In this document: positions 38,124 through 46,652 of the stretch, in pieces
Numbering within the stretch: the stretch's first letter is position 1
Layout of the letters: each line of letters starts with the position of its first letter
Virus record (IMG/VR): IMGVR_UViG_3300029309_000035
Coordinates: 1-59,090 of that record
Strand: one strand, 5' to 3'
DNA: 59,090 nucleotides
Source: a virus
Position numbers and translations under genes: made by a program
Notes under the pieces: generated by a model
The model's input: the letters and a program-made list of their open reading frames with translations, nothing else
Told to the model about the DNA's origin: nothing
Database searches by the model: none

Positions 38124-41100
38124 ATGGCAATCGAAAAAAATCCAAACGACATTTCAACACCTTTAGATAAAGCTAAAGAAAAGGTTCAAGCCGGTGCGGC
38201 TGAACTTGGTATTAACGTAGATATAAAAGAAGAACAAGATGAGGACTTAGCTGTTAATGTAGACCCGATAACGGGTGAAGTTGAGATGGACTTAAACGAA
38301 GATAGTGGTAAAGTATTAGCCTCTATCAGTGAAGACTTTTATACAAACCTTGCTGACTTGATGGAAGAAGATCAGCTTGAAGAAATATCAAATACAGTTT
38401 TTGATAACTATCAATCGGATAAAGATTCACGAGAAGAGTGGGAGCAAACCTTTGAACGTGGTTTTGATTTACTCGGACTAAAACTAGAAGAAACAACAGA
38501 ACCGTTTGATGGTGCATGTACGGCAACTCACCCTTTAATTATTGAGAATGCTGTTAAGTTTCAATCAAAAGCATCACAAGAATTATTTCCTAGTAAAGGT
38601 CCAGTAAAAACACAAGTCGTAGGTGCTGTTACACCGGACAAAGAAAAACAAGCACAACGTGTAAAAGATTTCATGAACTATCAGCTTACCGAAGAAATGC
38701 CAGAGTATTTTGATGAGTTTGAGAAAATGTTATTTCACCTACCGTTAATCGGTACGGCCGTTAAGAAAGTTTATTATGATGAAACATTAGGGCGACCAAT
38801 ATCAGAGTTCATACCTATTGACCAGTTTCATGTATCTAATTTAGTATCTGATCTTAGACGTGCTGATAGATACACTCACGTTATTTATCGTAGTGAAAAT
38901 GATTTACGAAAAGATATGGATGCTGGTATGTATAGTGAACTTGATCTCGGTGATCCAGAACAAACAGACAGAGGATCAATCACATCTAAAGCAGAACAGA
39001 TTATGGGACTATCGGCATACGATGAGAATCCATATGACCCAAGCTACCAACTCCTTGAACAACATCTGTATTTAGATTTACCAGAACCTTTCAATAGTCC
39101 AACAGGTGTAGCCTATCCGTACATCGTTACTGTCGATAAAAGTTCAAAGAAGGTTCTTAGTATTCGTCGTAATTGGAATGACGGAGATCCACGATTTGTA
39201 AAAAGAGAACACTTCGTTAGTTATAAGTTTGTACCCGGTTTTGGGTTCTACGGATTAGGTTTAATACATTTCCTTGGTAATCTAACAATGTCGGCAACGG
39301 CAGCCATGAGAGCATTGATTGATGCAGGTCAGTTCTCTAACTTACCAGGTGGATTTAAAGCCAGAGGTGTTAGAGTTGTAGGCGATAACTCTCCGATAAT
39401 GCCGGGGGAATTTCGGGACGTTGAGTCAACGGGTTTAGACTTGGGCAAGTCCATAGTTCCTCTTCCGTATAAAGAACCATCTCAGACTCTCTATCAGATG
39501 TTAGGCTTTGTAGCCACTGCCGGCCAGAAATTTGCTGACACGACAGATCAAGTAGTGTCTGACGCAACGAATTATGGACCGGTTGGCACGACATTAGCAT
39601 TATTAGAAGCATCAGGTAAGTTTTTTTCAGCAATTCACAAACGACTCCACAAGTCTCAACGAGACGAGTTTAAAATATTAGCAAGAATAAATAATGAGTT
39701 TTTACCCACAACTTATCCTTATGACATTATAGGACAGTCTGCTGAAATATTCAAGCAAGATTTTGATGGTCGTGTTGATGTAGTTCCGGTTAGTGATCCA
39801 AACATTCCATCGAACTCTCATAGACTAGCACAAGCACAACTAATGTTACAGTTAGCTTCACAATCACCTCCGGGAACATTTAACATGCCTGAGATAAATA
39901 AAGCTGTATTAGCTGCGGCAAATGTTGACAACCCTGATAGATTTATTACAGCACAAGCACAAGCCGTTCCTCAAGATCCAATAGCTGATATTATGTCAGC
40001 TGCAAAAGGACGACCAATAAAAGCTTTCCCCGGACAAGATCATGATGCACATATAGCTGTAAAGACAGCTTACATGCAAGACCCTATGAACGGAGCTAAT
40101 CCAGTTATGAAAAATGTACAACCGTTGTTGATGAACAATATTCGTGAACACATGGTTCTACGATTCCAAGAACAAATGGGTGGACTCATGAAAGCTCAAG
40201 AAGGTCAGGTAGATCAAGGAGCCAGTTTAGGAATGATTATGTCACAATCAGCTCAACAAATATTACAAGCTAACCAACTAGCAGCTCAAGGGGGATTAGC
40301 TAGTATTGAACAACAAAACATTGAGTTACAAAAATCTGAACTTGAATTAAAGAAACAAAGAGAGATGGTTGATGCTCAATTCAAAGATAGAGAAATAAAA
40401 CTTAAAGAAAAAGAAGTTGATATTGATGCGATGGTTGAAGCAGCTAAGATTCAAGAAAAGAAAGATAACGATTCAAATAATCTTACAGCTAAAGTAGTTA
40501 TGGATTTGTTAAAAATGATTGACAAAAATAAGTTAAATGGTACACAAGAGTTACAAGCTGGTGGTGATGTTCAAGCTTTTAAACAAGCAGCCGATATGGC
40601 CGTTACTCAACAGCAACCACCGATGCCTATGCAAACAACAATGACACAACCACAAAACTTTTTAGATATGGCTCGACAGGCACAAAATATACCAACTGAT
40701 CCTCAACCTGAAACGGTACCAGAACAACAAGAAAAGGAGCAACCAAAAATGAATATGGGTAAATTTACATACGAACAAGAGATCGGACCAAATAGCACAA
40801 AACTTCATCATCCGACAAAAACAAGTGGAGTAACTATTGGTGCTGGTTATGATATGAAAGAAAAATCACAAGACACTATTATTGAAGACATGGCTAGTGT
40901 TGGTGTCCCTGAAGATAAGGCTGATAGATTATCGTTAGCTTCCGGTTTATCGGGAAAAGAAGCTAGTGATTTTGTAAAAGAAAACTCTGATCTTGAGATT
41001 ACACTCCCTGAACAAGAAAAATTATTTACAATTAGTATGAGTGAGGCTTTTAAACGGGCTGATAATGATTTAAGAAGTTTAGGATATGATCCCGATCAAG

Positions 41101-41303
41101 TTCCTGAAAATAAAAAAGAAGTATTAGCTGATTATACTTACAATGTTGGTGGTCTTATAAAATTTCCAAAATTTACAGATGCTTTTCTTAAAGGTGATCT
41201 TAAAGTAGCTTTGGCAGAATCTGATAGATATTCAAATGGAAAACCACTTACTCGTAGAAATAAAGCAACAAGAGCTATAGTTACAGAGATTTTAACAGCC
41301 TGA
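38124..41303 (+). CDS. portal protein with C-terminal lysozyme-like domain
   Basis: 1059 residues, far longer than usual for a portal. Residues about 90-600 form the portal body (TEPFDGACTATHPLIIENAV, HLPLIGTAVKKVYYDET, HFLGNLTMSATAAMRALID). Residues about 700-800 are coiled coil (NIELQKSELELKKQREMVDA), followed by a Gln/Pro linker. From residue 876 a pesticin/T4-lysozyme-like domain follows: TSGVTIGAGYDMKEK, EVLADYTYNVGGLIKFPK, and an ATRAI...L end. A portal-muralytic fusion could place a hydrolase at the DNA exit vertex for entry. An internal start may also release it (see 40749-41303). Confidence 0.85.
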   Translation: MAIEKNPNDISTPLDKAKEKVQAGAAELGINVDIKEEQDEDLAVNVDPITGEVEMDLNEDSGKVLASISEDFYTNLADLMEEDQLEEISNTVFDNYQSDKDSREEWEQTFERGFDLLGLKLEETTEPFDGACTATHPLIIENAVKFQSKASQELFPSKGPVKTQVVGAVTPDKEKQAQRVKDFMNYQLTEEMPEYFDEFEKMLFHLPLIGTAVKKVYYDETLGRPISEFIPIDQFHVSNLVSDLRRADRYTHVIYRSENDLRKDMDAGMYSELDLGDPEQTDRGSITSKAEQIMGLSAYDENPYDPSYQLLEQHLYLDLPEPFNSPTGVAYPYIVTVDKSSKKVLSIRRNWNDGDPRFVKREHFVSYKFVPGFGFYGLGLIHFLGNLTMSATAAMRALIDAGQFSNLPGGFKARGVRVVGDNSPIMPGEFRDVESTGLDLGKSIVPLPYKEPSQTLYQMLGFVATAGQKFADTTDQVVSDATNYGPVGTTLALLEASGKFFSAIHKRLHKSQRDEFKILARINNEFLPTTYPYDIIGQSAEIFKQDFDGRVDVVPVSDPNIPSNSHRLAQAQLMLQLASQSPPGTFNMPEINKAVLAAANVDNPDRFITAQAQAVPQDPIADIMSAAKGRPIKAFPGQDHDAHIAVKTAYMQDPMNGANPVMKNVQPLLMNNIREHMVLRFQEQMGGLMKAQEGQVDQGASLGMIMSQSAQQILQANQLAAQGGLASIEQQNIELQKSELELKKQREMVDAQFKDREIKLKEKEVDIDAMVEAAKIQEKKDNDSNNLTAKVVMDLLKMIDKNKLNGTQELQAGGDVQAFKQAADMAVTQQQPPMPMQTTMTQPQNFLDMARQAQNIPTDPQPETVPEQQEKEQPKMNMGKFTYEQEIGPNSTKLHHPTKTSGVTIGAGYDMKEKSQDTIIEDMASVGVPEDKADRLSLASGLSGKEASDFVKENSDLEITLPEQEKLFTISMSEAFKRADNDLRSLGYDPDQVPENKKEVLADYTYNVGGLIKFPKFTDAFLKGDLKVALAESDRYSNGKPLTRRNKATRAIVTEILTA
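40749..41303 (+). CDS. internal in-frame start giving a free lysozyme-like endolysin
   Basis: Inside the portal gene, AAGGAG (40734-40739) lies 9 bases before an in-frame ATG at 40749. Translation from here gives 184 residues, MNMGKFTYEQEIG..., exactly the lysozyme-like domain. Likely catalytic residues are E9 or E11, T29 (GVTIG) and D35 (GYD). The T-to-D spacing of 6 equals that of pesticin T201/D207. No other endolysin is evident in the window, so this product may be the lysis enzyme working with the holin at 16224-16634. Whether both forms are made is inference. Confidence 0.6.
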   Translation: MNMGKFTYEQEIGPNSTKLHHPTKTSGVTIGAGYDMKEKSQDTIIEDMASVGVPEDKADRLSLASGLSGKEASDFVKENSDLEITLPEQEKLFTISMSEAFKRADNDLRSLGYDPDQVPENKKEVLADYTYNVGGLIKFPKFTDAFLKGDLKVALAESDRYSNGKPLTRRNKATRAIVTEILTA

Positions 41304-42304
41304 TGAATTATATAACAAACCACGGTGTGGAACTTCCTGATCCTGCCGTTTGTTTTGATGACGAAGGTTACGAACCCAGTAATAATGACATACCTAAAAC
41401 ATACGAGGTATTATCCAGAGCTATACGAGAGTTAGACATAAATTCATTTTCTTTAGGTATCAACAGTCTTTACACTAGTGTTAAGCCTACGGTTACCGTT
41501 CAGAACCAACTTAAATCTGCCTTAGTTGGTTTTACATTACGACAACAATCTAACAATATATCATATGATGGACCTAAACAATTTAAAGAGCTTGGCTATT
41601 ATGACACTATTATTGATACTGATTCGTTACTTGCGTGTCTCGAAAAAGATATTGTTGAGTTAAAATCATTAGAACCTATTAGAAATACACGAATGCAAGA
41701 TAGAATGTTAACCATACCGTTAAGTCATAAGGCTTTTAATATTCTAAACGATGTCTATAGTAAATTAAAGTTATTACCGCAACCGTATTCGATTACCAAT
41801 ATTAATTTACATGTAAGTGATAAAGACGATACCTTTAATGAATACTTTCAAAATGATCAAAAGCATAAACCTAAGAATGATTTGTATACATTACATATAG
41901 ATCCAAAATATACTTACATCAAAACAATTATATATCTTAACACAGTTCAACGGGGTAATGGTCCTTTTGCTTATATACCAGAAAGTCATAGATGGAAGTT
42001 TGATGATGTTGAAATGTTATTCTGTAAAAGTAATCAGTTAGTTAATACATTATCAACTGTAGAACAAAGAAAAATAAATGCCGGTCTTCCGTTATGGGCA
42101 CGGAAAAATTCATACTTTTCACGACAGTTTAAAAATAACACTTCTCTATCTGAACACTTATATAAAAAATTAAAACACTTTACATCAGATAAAAGTAATT
42201 TTATACTATTTGAACCGAACTTTGGTTGGCACAGGGGTACTCATGTGCAAACAGGAGAACGGATTGCGTTACAAATAATATTAAAACCAAACGGAAATAA
42301 ATAA
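41303..42304 (+). CDS. phytanoyl-CoA dioxygenase-like 2OG/Fe(II) oxygenase
   Basis: 333 residues; ATG overlaps the portal TGA by 1 base. The iron ligands are visible as H198-I-D200 (YTLHIDPKYTYIK) and H310 (FGWHRGTHV), with R320 (TGERIALQI) for 2-oxoglutarate. 'IIYLNTVQRGNGPFAYIPES' followed by HRW is the typical PhyH strand between them. The N-terminal 160 residues are not recognised. The second oxygenase of the genome, located with sulfotransferase-like and FkbM genes, so small-molecule or glycan modification is plausible. Confidence 0.75.
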   Translation: MNYITNHGVELPDPAVCFDDEGYEPSNNDIPKTYEVLSRAIRELDINSFSLGINSLYTSVKPTVTVQNQLKSALVGFTLRQQSNNISYDGPKQFKELGYYDTIIDTDSLLACLEKDIVELKSLEPIRNTRMQDRMLTIPLSHKAFNILNDVYSKLKLLPQPYSITNINLHVSDKDDTFNEYFQNDQKHKPKNDLYTLHIDPKYTYIKTIIYLNTVQRGNGPFAYIPESHRWKFDDVEMLFCKSNQLVNTLSTVEQRKINAGLPLWARKNSYFSRQFKNNTSLSEHLYKKLKHFTSDKSNFILFEPNFGWHRGTHVQTGERIALQIILKPNGNK

Positions 42305-42306
42305 TT

Positions 42307-42495
42307 ATGAGATGTTGGCATTGCCATACAGAGTTAATATGGGGTGGAGATAATGATGTTGAAGATGAGGAAGATCATTATTTAATAGTATCAAACTTTA
42401 GCTGTCCCGGTTGTGGATCTCATGTTGATGTTTATTTTCCTAAAGAACCTAAAGGCACGGCCGTAAAAAGTGATTTAAGATATTATGATAGTTAA
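42307..42495 (+). CDS. small zinc-ribbon protein
   Basis: 62 residues with two CxxC pairs: C3-W-H-C6 (RCWHCHTELIWGGDN) and SCPGCGSHVDVY, separated by an acidic loop. This is a zinc-ribbon layout. Similar mini-proteins are frequent in marine phages. Role unknown; could bind nucleic acid or act as an accessory to a neighbouring enzyme. Overlaps the FkbM gene by 11 bases. Confidence 0.7.
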   Translation: MRCWHCHTELIWGGDNDVEDEEDHYLIVSNFSCPGCGSHVDVYFPKEPKGTAVKSDLRYYDS

Positions 42496-43204
42496 TCCCA
42501 ATCTTTCGAAAGAAGTATTACAACGACGAGTGTTTAATCCATACTATTACGATTTACATGTTAAAGAATTTTTAATAGGTAAGACAAGACAATATATAGA
42601 TTCTAACGGAGTCGTTCTTGATGTGGGAGCTGGTGTTGGTCAGTACACCCGATGGTTTACGAAACATGCCGATCATGTTAAGGGGTATGAAGCTGTCCCT
42701 GAAGTCTACGAACAACTATGTAAAGTTCAAGATGATTATTTAAATTTCTCACCTTTTAACCTAGCTGTTGGTGATAAACCGGGTAAGGAAAGATTTTACG
42801 TTGATAACAAACGATTATCTAATTCATCTTTTCAAAATTTAGTTGATGGTTATCCTATTGATATTGAAGTTATCACATTAGATGAACATTGTAGATCAGC
42901 TGATAATATTTGTTTTATAAAAATAGATACCGAAGGCACAGAACTTGATGTGTTAAATGGTGCACAAAAAATTATTGATAAACATAAACCTCACATGATG
43001 ATAGAGATTTACGATAAGTTTAATAAATATCCAGTAGATACAACTTTTAAATTTTGTTTTGATAGAGGATACTCTTGTCTTTATAATCACAGAGGTCAAG
43101 GATTAAAACCAATAAATGACATTGAGCATGGTGTAAAAGTAGCTATGACAATGCCAGAAATAACTGATGGAGATTTTTTGTTTTTACATGGCAGTAGAAC
43201 TTAA
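42485..43204 (+). CDS. FkbM-family methyltransferase
   Basis: 239 residues. 'SNGVVLDVGAGVGQYTRWFT' is motif I (DVGAGVGQ at 46-53), 'HVKGYEAVPEVYEQL' the acidic strand, 'IEVITLDEHC' and 'ICFIKIDTEGTELDVLNGAQ' the FkbM hallmark, and 'KPHMMIEIYDKF' the end. FkbM enzymes methylate hydroxyls of polyketides or sugars. In phages they often modify surface glycans. Overlaps both neighbours. Confidence 0.88.
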   Translation: MIVNPNLSKEVLQRRVFNPYYYDLHVKEFLIGKTRQYIDSNGVVLDVGAGVGQYTRWFTKHADHVKGYEAVPEVYEQLCKVQDDYLNFSPFNLAVGDKPGKERFYVDNKRLSNSSFQNLVDGYPIDIEVITLDEHCRSADNICFIKIDTEGTELDVLNGAQKIIDKHKPHMMIEIYDKFNKYPVDTTFKFCFDRGYSCLYNHRGQGLKPINDIEHGVKVAMTMPEITDGDFLFLHGSRT

Positions 43205-43802
43205 AAATAGTATGTTTATACATGTCCCAAAAACTGGGGGACGATGGGTAAAACAAATGTTGTTTAATTATGTAGAGGGAGCTAAAGCTGTTGGCGATGC
43301 TGTATATGATTCACATAATACACCCATGACTCACAAACAAACCTTTGCTTTTCTTAGACATCCTATGACATTTGTGCATAGTTTATTTCACCATCGTTCA
43401 CGAAAAAAGTCAAACACCAGAGGACATCAATGGAACTGGCAGAACGATTTAAGACTGGAACGAGAGTGTCAAGCCGAAGAATATGAAGCATTCCTTACTA
43501 AAATAGTCGGGAATAAAAATGTTGTTAAGGATTATTATGATCATTACACAACTAATCATTATCCTAATATTAAGTTTGGTTATATGGAAACACTATGTAA
43601 TGATTTGATTATTATGATTGATGGTCTTGGTGAAAAGTTTGATGAACCGTCTATTTACATGCACGGAAAATTAATTGTTGGTGGTCGAGATGCTGGTGGT
43701 CCCATAACTGTACAAGAGGCAATGATAAAACAAGAGTATCTTGATGCTATGTATGAATCTGAAAAAGAGTTATTTGAAAGACATGAAGTATGGATGCCGT
43801 AG
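43167..43802 (+). CDS. sulfotransferase-like protein
   Basis: 211 residues from the first ATG, but ATG 43188 (MAVELKNSMF) is at least as likely. 'MFIHVPKTGGRWVKQMLFNY' matches the PAPS 5'-phosphosulfate loop of sulfotransferases (HVPKTGG). 'FAFLRHPMTFVHSLFHHRSR' corresponds to the 3'-phosphate binding 'RxPxxRxxS' region. Catalytic residues beyond this are not certain. It may transfer sulfate to a glycan made or altered by the neighbouring enzymes. Overlaps the FkbM gene by up to 38 bases. Confidence 0.7.
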   Translation: MEIFCFYMAVELKNSMFIHVPKTGGRWVKQMLFNYVEGAKAVGDAVYDSHNTPMTHKQTFAFLRHPMTFVHSLFHHRSRKKSNTRGHQWNWQNDLRLERECQAEEYEAFLTKIVGNKNVVKDYYDHYTTNHYPNIKFGYMETLCNDLIIMIDGLGEKFDEPSIYMHGKLIVGGRDAGGPITVQEAMIKQEYLDAMYESEKELFERHEVWMP

Positions 43803-43987
43803 CTAATTATCTTACTGAAAAACTTACGACGACAAAAAATAATCTAGCTGAAACAATTTCAACTGGGTCATCTGAAAATTATGCTGACTATAAATATCAA
43901 GTCGGTATTATTGAAGGCTTGACGATTGCTCTTGAAGAAATTAAATTAGCAGAGAAAAACTTATATAATGAAGGAGAAGACGAATAA
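43790..43987 (+). CDS. small helical protein before the chaperonin gene
   Basis: 65 residues, helical: MDAVANYLTEKLTTTKNNLA, YADYKYQVGIIEGLTIALEE. Overlaps the sulfotransferase gene by 13 bases and the GroES-like gene by 1 (TAATG). Genes of this kind commonly stand just before head genes in related phages, with no known function. Confidence 0.6.
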   Translation: MDAVANYLTEKLTTTKNNLAETISTGSSENYADYKYQVGIIEGLTIALEEIKLAEKNLYNEGEDE

Positions 43988-44409
43988 TGAAAGCAGCAGG
44001 AGTCGCAACAACAGTTGCAGGTAATGATGATTGGATTACAAACAAAGAAACACCAGATCCAGAAGTATTACCACACTTACCCGGATACCATGTATTAATT
44101 AGACCAGTGGCTATTCGTGATAAAACAAAAGGTGGCATATTATTACCAAGTAAATTTAAAGACGATGCTCAATATTTAACTACAGTAGGTCGTGTTTTAA
44201 AAGTTGGAGAACTTGCATATGCTGATAGAGATAAATTTAAAGGAGGAGCATGGTGCAAACCTGGTGACTATGTTGTTTATGGTAAATACCAAGGTGATAA
44301 ATTTTTTTACAAAGGTATTAGAATGTTAATTGTATACGATGATCAAATACTTATGGTTATACCTGATCCAGCAGATTTAGATTCGCAGTTGGATATAAAT
44401 AAATCATAA
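43987..44409 (+). CDS. GroES-like co-chaperonin
   Basis: 140 residues. Residues about 33-128 have the GroES beta-barrel layout: PGYHVLIRPVAIRDKTKGGI, 'VGRVLKVGELAYADRDKF', 'KPGDYVVYGKYQGDKFFYKG' and 'ILMVIPDP'. The GGILLP stretch (49-54) lies where GroES has GGIVL, the mobile-loop tip that docks in GroEL. T4 gp31 and related proteins replace host GroES to fold the capsid protein. Here the gene is just before scaffold and capsid genes, which supports that role. A roughly 30-residue N-terminal extension is unusual. Confidence 0.8.
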   Translation: MKAAGVATTVAGNDDWITNKETPDPEVLPHLPGYHVLIRPVAIRDKTKGGILLPSKFKDDAQYLTTVGRVLKVGELAYADRDKFKGGAWCKPGDYVVYGKYQGDKFFYKGIRMLIVYDDQILMVIPDPADLDSQLDINKS

Positions 44410-44459
44410 TGTATAATTAGTAAATTAACGTAATCGTAACTCGTAACTACGGAGAAAAT

Positions 44460-45467
44460 ATGAACGAAGAAAACAAAACACAAGACGACGGCTATCAAGA
44501 GATAGACATTTCAAAACCCCAAAAAGAAGAACCAGAAAAAGACTACGAGGTTGAAGAAGAAGAAACTGAACAACCAAAGGTCGAAACAGCTAAAAAAGAG
44601 GAACCAACTGAGGAATCTAAAAAACCAGAGGAATTAGATGGTATTAATACTGCTGGTGCTGAAAAAAGAATAAGACAACTAATTAAACAACGTAAAGAAA
44701 AAGAAGAACAACTTGAATCTCAGCAACAACAGATTGCCGAACTTCAGTCTCAACTTAAAAATTCAACACAAAAAGTACAAGAGACAGAAAAAGCTAGTTT
44801 AGTTAGTTATGAGAATCAACTTAAAGAAAAACTTAAATTAGCTGAAGAAGGTTATAAAAGTGCTTATGATTCTGGTGATAAAGATAAACTATTAGAAGCA
44901 CAAAAAGCTATTGCTGATACTACCACTGAACTACGAATGGTAGATGCTAAAAGATTTTATCTTGATGATCAAGCTAAAAAAACTGAACCACAACAACAAA
45001 CAAACGGAGAAGCTAAGACTGCTGAACAACCACAACAAACACAAGCACAAACACAAACAAAAGCTCCTCAACAACCTAAGTTACATAAACTTGCAAGGGA
45101 GTGGATCTCAGATAACAGTGAGTGGTATAATAAAGATAGAATCTCTACACAAGCTGCACATGTTATAAACGAAGATTTATTACAAGAGGGCTTTGATCCA
45201 GAGACTGAAGAGTTTTATACTGAGATAAGTAAAAGGCTAAAGAAAGAATTGCCTAACAAGTTTGGTCAGCAGGAAGAACCAACAAATAAACCTGCTCAAG
45301 TGGTGGCTGGAAAGTCACGTACTTCGGCCTCGTCTAAAGGTAAGATAAGATTGTCGCAAGAAGATCTTCGTCTTGCCAAAAAGATGGGAGTACCACTTGA
45401 TGTGTATGCTAGAGAAAAAGCCAAGGTCGAGAAGGCCGGTGATGACTACACTACTGTAAATGCATAA
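44460..45467 (+). CDS. scaffolding / capsid assembly protein
   Basis: 335 residues, strongly charged. An acidic N-terminus rich in Glu/Lys/Pro (about 1-60) leads into a coiled coil (about 75-165: KRIRQLIKQRKEKEEQLESQ). A Gln/Thr linker and a C-terminal part that ends with a basic 'GKIRLSQEDLRLAKKMGVPL' follow. Composition, length and position before the capsid gene are typical of scaffolding proteins, which line the prohead and leave before packaging. GGAG precedes ATG by 6 bases. Confidence 0.8.
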   Translation: MNEENKTQDDGYQEIDISKPQKEEPEKDYEVEEEETEQPKVETAKKEEPTEESKKPEELDGINTAGAEKRIRQLIKQRKEKEEQLESQQQQIAELQSQLKNSTQKVQETEKASLVSYENQLKEKLKLAEEGYKSAYDSGDKDKLLEAQKAIADTTTELRMVDAKRFYLDDQAKKTEPQQQTNGEAKTAEQPQQTQAQTQTKAPQQPKLHKLAREWISDNSEWYNKDRISTQAAHVINEDLLQEGFDPETEEFYTEISKRLKKELPNKFGQQEEPTNKPAQVVAGKSRTSASSKGKIRLSQEDLRLAKKMGVPLDVYAREKAKVEKAGDDYTTVNA

Positions 45468-45494
45468 CGTGGATAAAGAAAGGTAATAATTGAT

Positions 45495-45998
45495 ATGACT
45501 ACACCAAAAATAAATAATGACGTAAAAGCTGCGACTCGTGCTTCGCAAACAACTTCTCGAAACCAAAGAGGTTCCTTTGAGAAGAAAAATTGGTTGAAAA
45601 TACCAGACGAGGTTATCACTAGATTTAAACAAAGAGGACTTACTCTTCGTTGGATTCGTGTCTCCTTGAAAGGTACGTATGATGATCAGAATGTACAAGA
45701 GAAACAATATGAAGGTTGGGATTTTGTCCGACCTGAAGATGTTCCTGAAATGAGTACAGGTTTCCAAAACCAAGCTGTAGGTGGACTCGGTAAACTTGTT
45801 ATCCGTGGTGATGTAGCTTTAGCTGCCAATACTATTGAAAACAATGATGGTTATAAAAAACATGTAAATGATTTTACACAAGCCCAAACTGATGCTATCA
45901 ACAGACAACTCATGAGCAAAAACGATCCTCGAATGCCAATCACAAATAGCAGTCGATCAAAAGTTACCACAGGTAGACCAGCACACTTTGATAAATAA
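45495..45998 (+). CDS. head-region hypothetical protein
   Basis: 167 residues: an N-terminus of Thr/Asn/Arg, then 'KKNWLKIPDEVITRFKQRGL' to 'LRWIRVSLKGTYDDQNV' and 'GWDFVRPEDVPEMSTGFQNQ'. The middle 'KLVIRGDVALAANTIENNDG' resembles a short strand-turn domain. It lies between scaffold and decoration-like genes and probably helps in head assembly. I recognise the general pattern from related phages but know of no function. Confidence 0.6.
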   Translation: MTTPKINNDVKAATRASQTTSRNQRGSFEKKNWLKIPDEVITRFKQRGLTLRWIRVSLKGTYDDQNVQEKQYEGWDFVRPEDVPEMSTGFQNQAVGGLGKLVIRGDVALAANTIENNDGYKKHVNDFTQAQTDAINRQLMSKNDPRMPITNSSRSKVTTGRPAHFDK

Positions 45999-46049
45999 AG
46001 GGTGTCGGTTAAACTTTAATGTAAACACTAACTTTTGAAGGAGGATGAG

Positions 46050-46640
46050 ATGGCAACATCAAAAAATCTTAATGGACTCCAACCTTCTAGAATGCGTGGT
46101 GGTGGATACAATACGAGTGGTATGAATGAGTACGACATTGCAAACGGCAATGACGAAAACATTTTCCAAGGCGATTTAGTAAAAATTGTCAACGGTGCTA
46201 TTCAAAAGGTATCAGCTACTGGCAATCTACAAGCTGGAGTTTTTATGGGTGTTAACTGGGTGGATCCAACTACTAAACAACCTACGTTTAGTAATTTTTA
46301 TCCAGCAGACACTTCATCATCAACTGGTAATCCAAAAGCTTTAGTTCTTGATGATCCTAATGCTACATATATAGTACAAGCAGATGCGACTGTCGCAGAC
46401 ACTCAAATCGGTTTGAACTTTGATGTAACTTTAGGTTCTGGTTCAACTATTACAGGTATCTCTGGTTTCGGCATGAAAGGCGGAGCAGGAGATGAGGCTG
46501 CAAAAGCATTAAGAGTGCTTAGAAGGTCTACACTACCTGATGAAACTGCAACCGATCGATTTCCAAAGTTTGAGGTTAAACTTAATCTACATAGAGATGA
46601 CTACGGTAAAGGGTCAGTCGTTTCTATAACTGACTTATAG
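46050..46640 (+). CDS. capsid decoration/stabilising-like protein
   Basis: Start chosen at ATG 46050, 5 bases after a perfect AAGGAGG (46038-46044); an upstream TTG reading covers the ribosome-binding site itself. 196 residues, beta-rich and Gly/Thr/Asp-rich: GDLVKIVNGAIQKVSATGNL, 'GVFMGVNWVDPTTKQPTFSN', 'IVQADATVADTQIGLNFDVT', 'FPKFEVKLNLHRDDYGKG'. Position directly before the capsid gene suggests a head decoration or stabilising protein. This role is inferred. Confidence 0.65.
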   Translation: MATSKNLNGLQPSRMRGGGYNTSGMNEYDIANGNDENIFQGDLVKIVNGAIQKVSATGNLQAGVFMGVNWVDPTTKQPTFSNFYPADTSSSTGNPKALVLDDPNATYIVQADATVADTQIGLNFDVTLGSGSTITGISGFGMKGGAGDEAAKALRVLRRSTLPDETATDRFPKFEVKLNLHRDDYGKGSVVSITDL

Positions 46641-46652
46641 GAGGGAAATATT

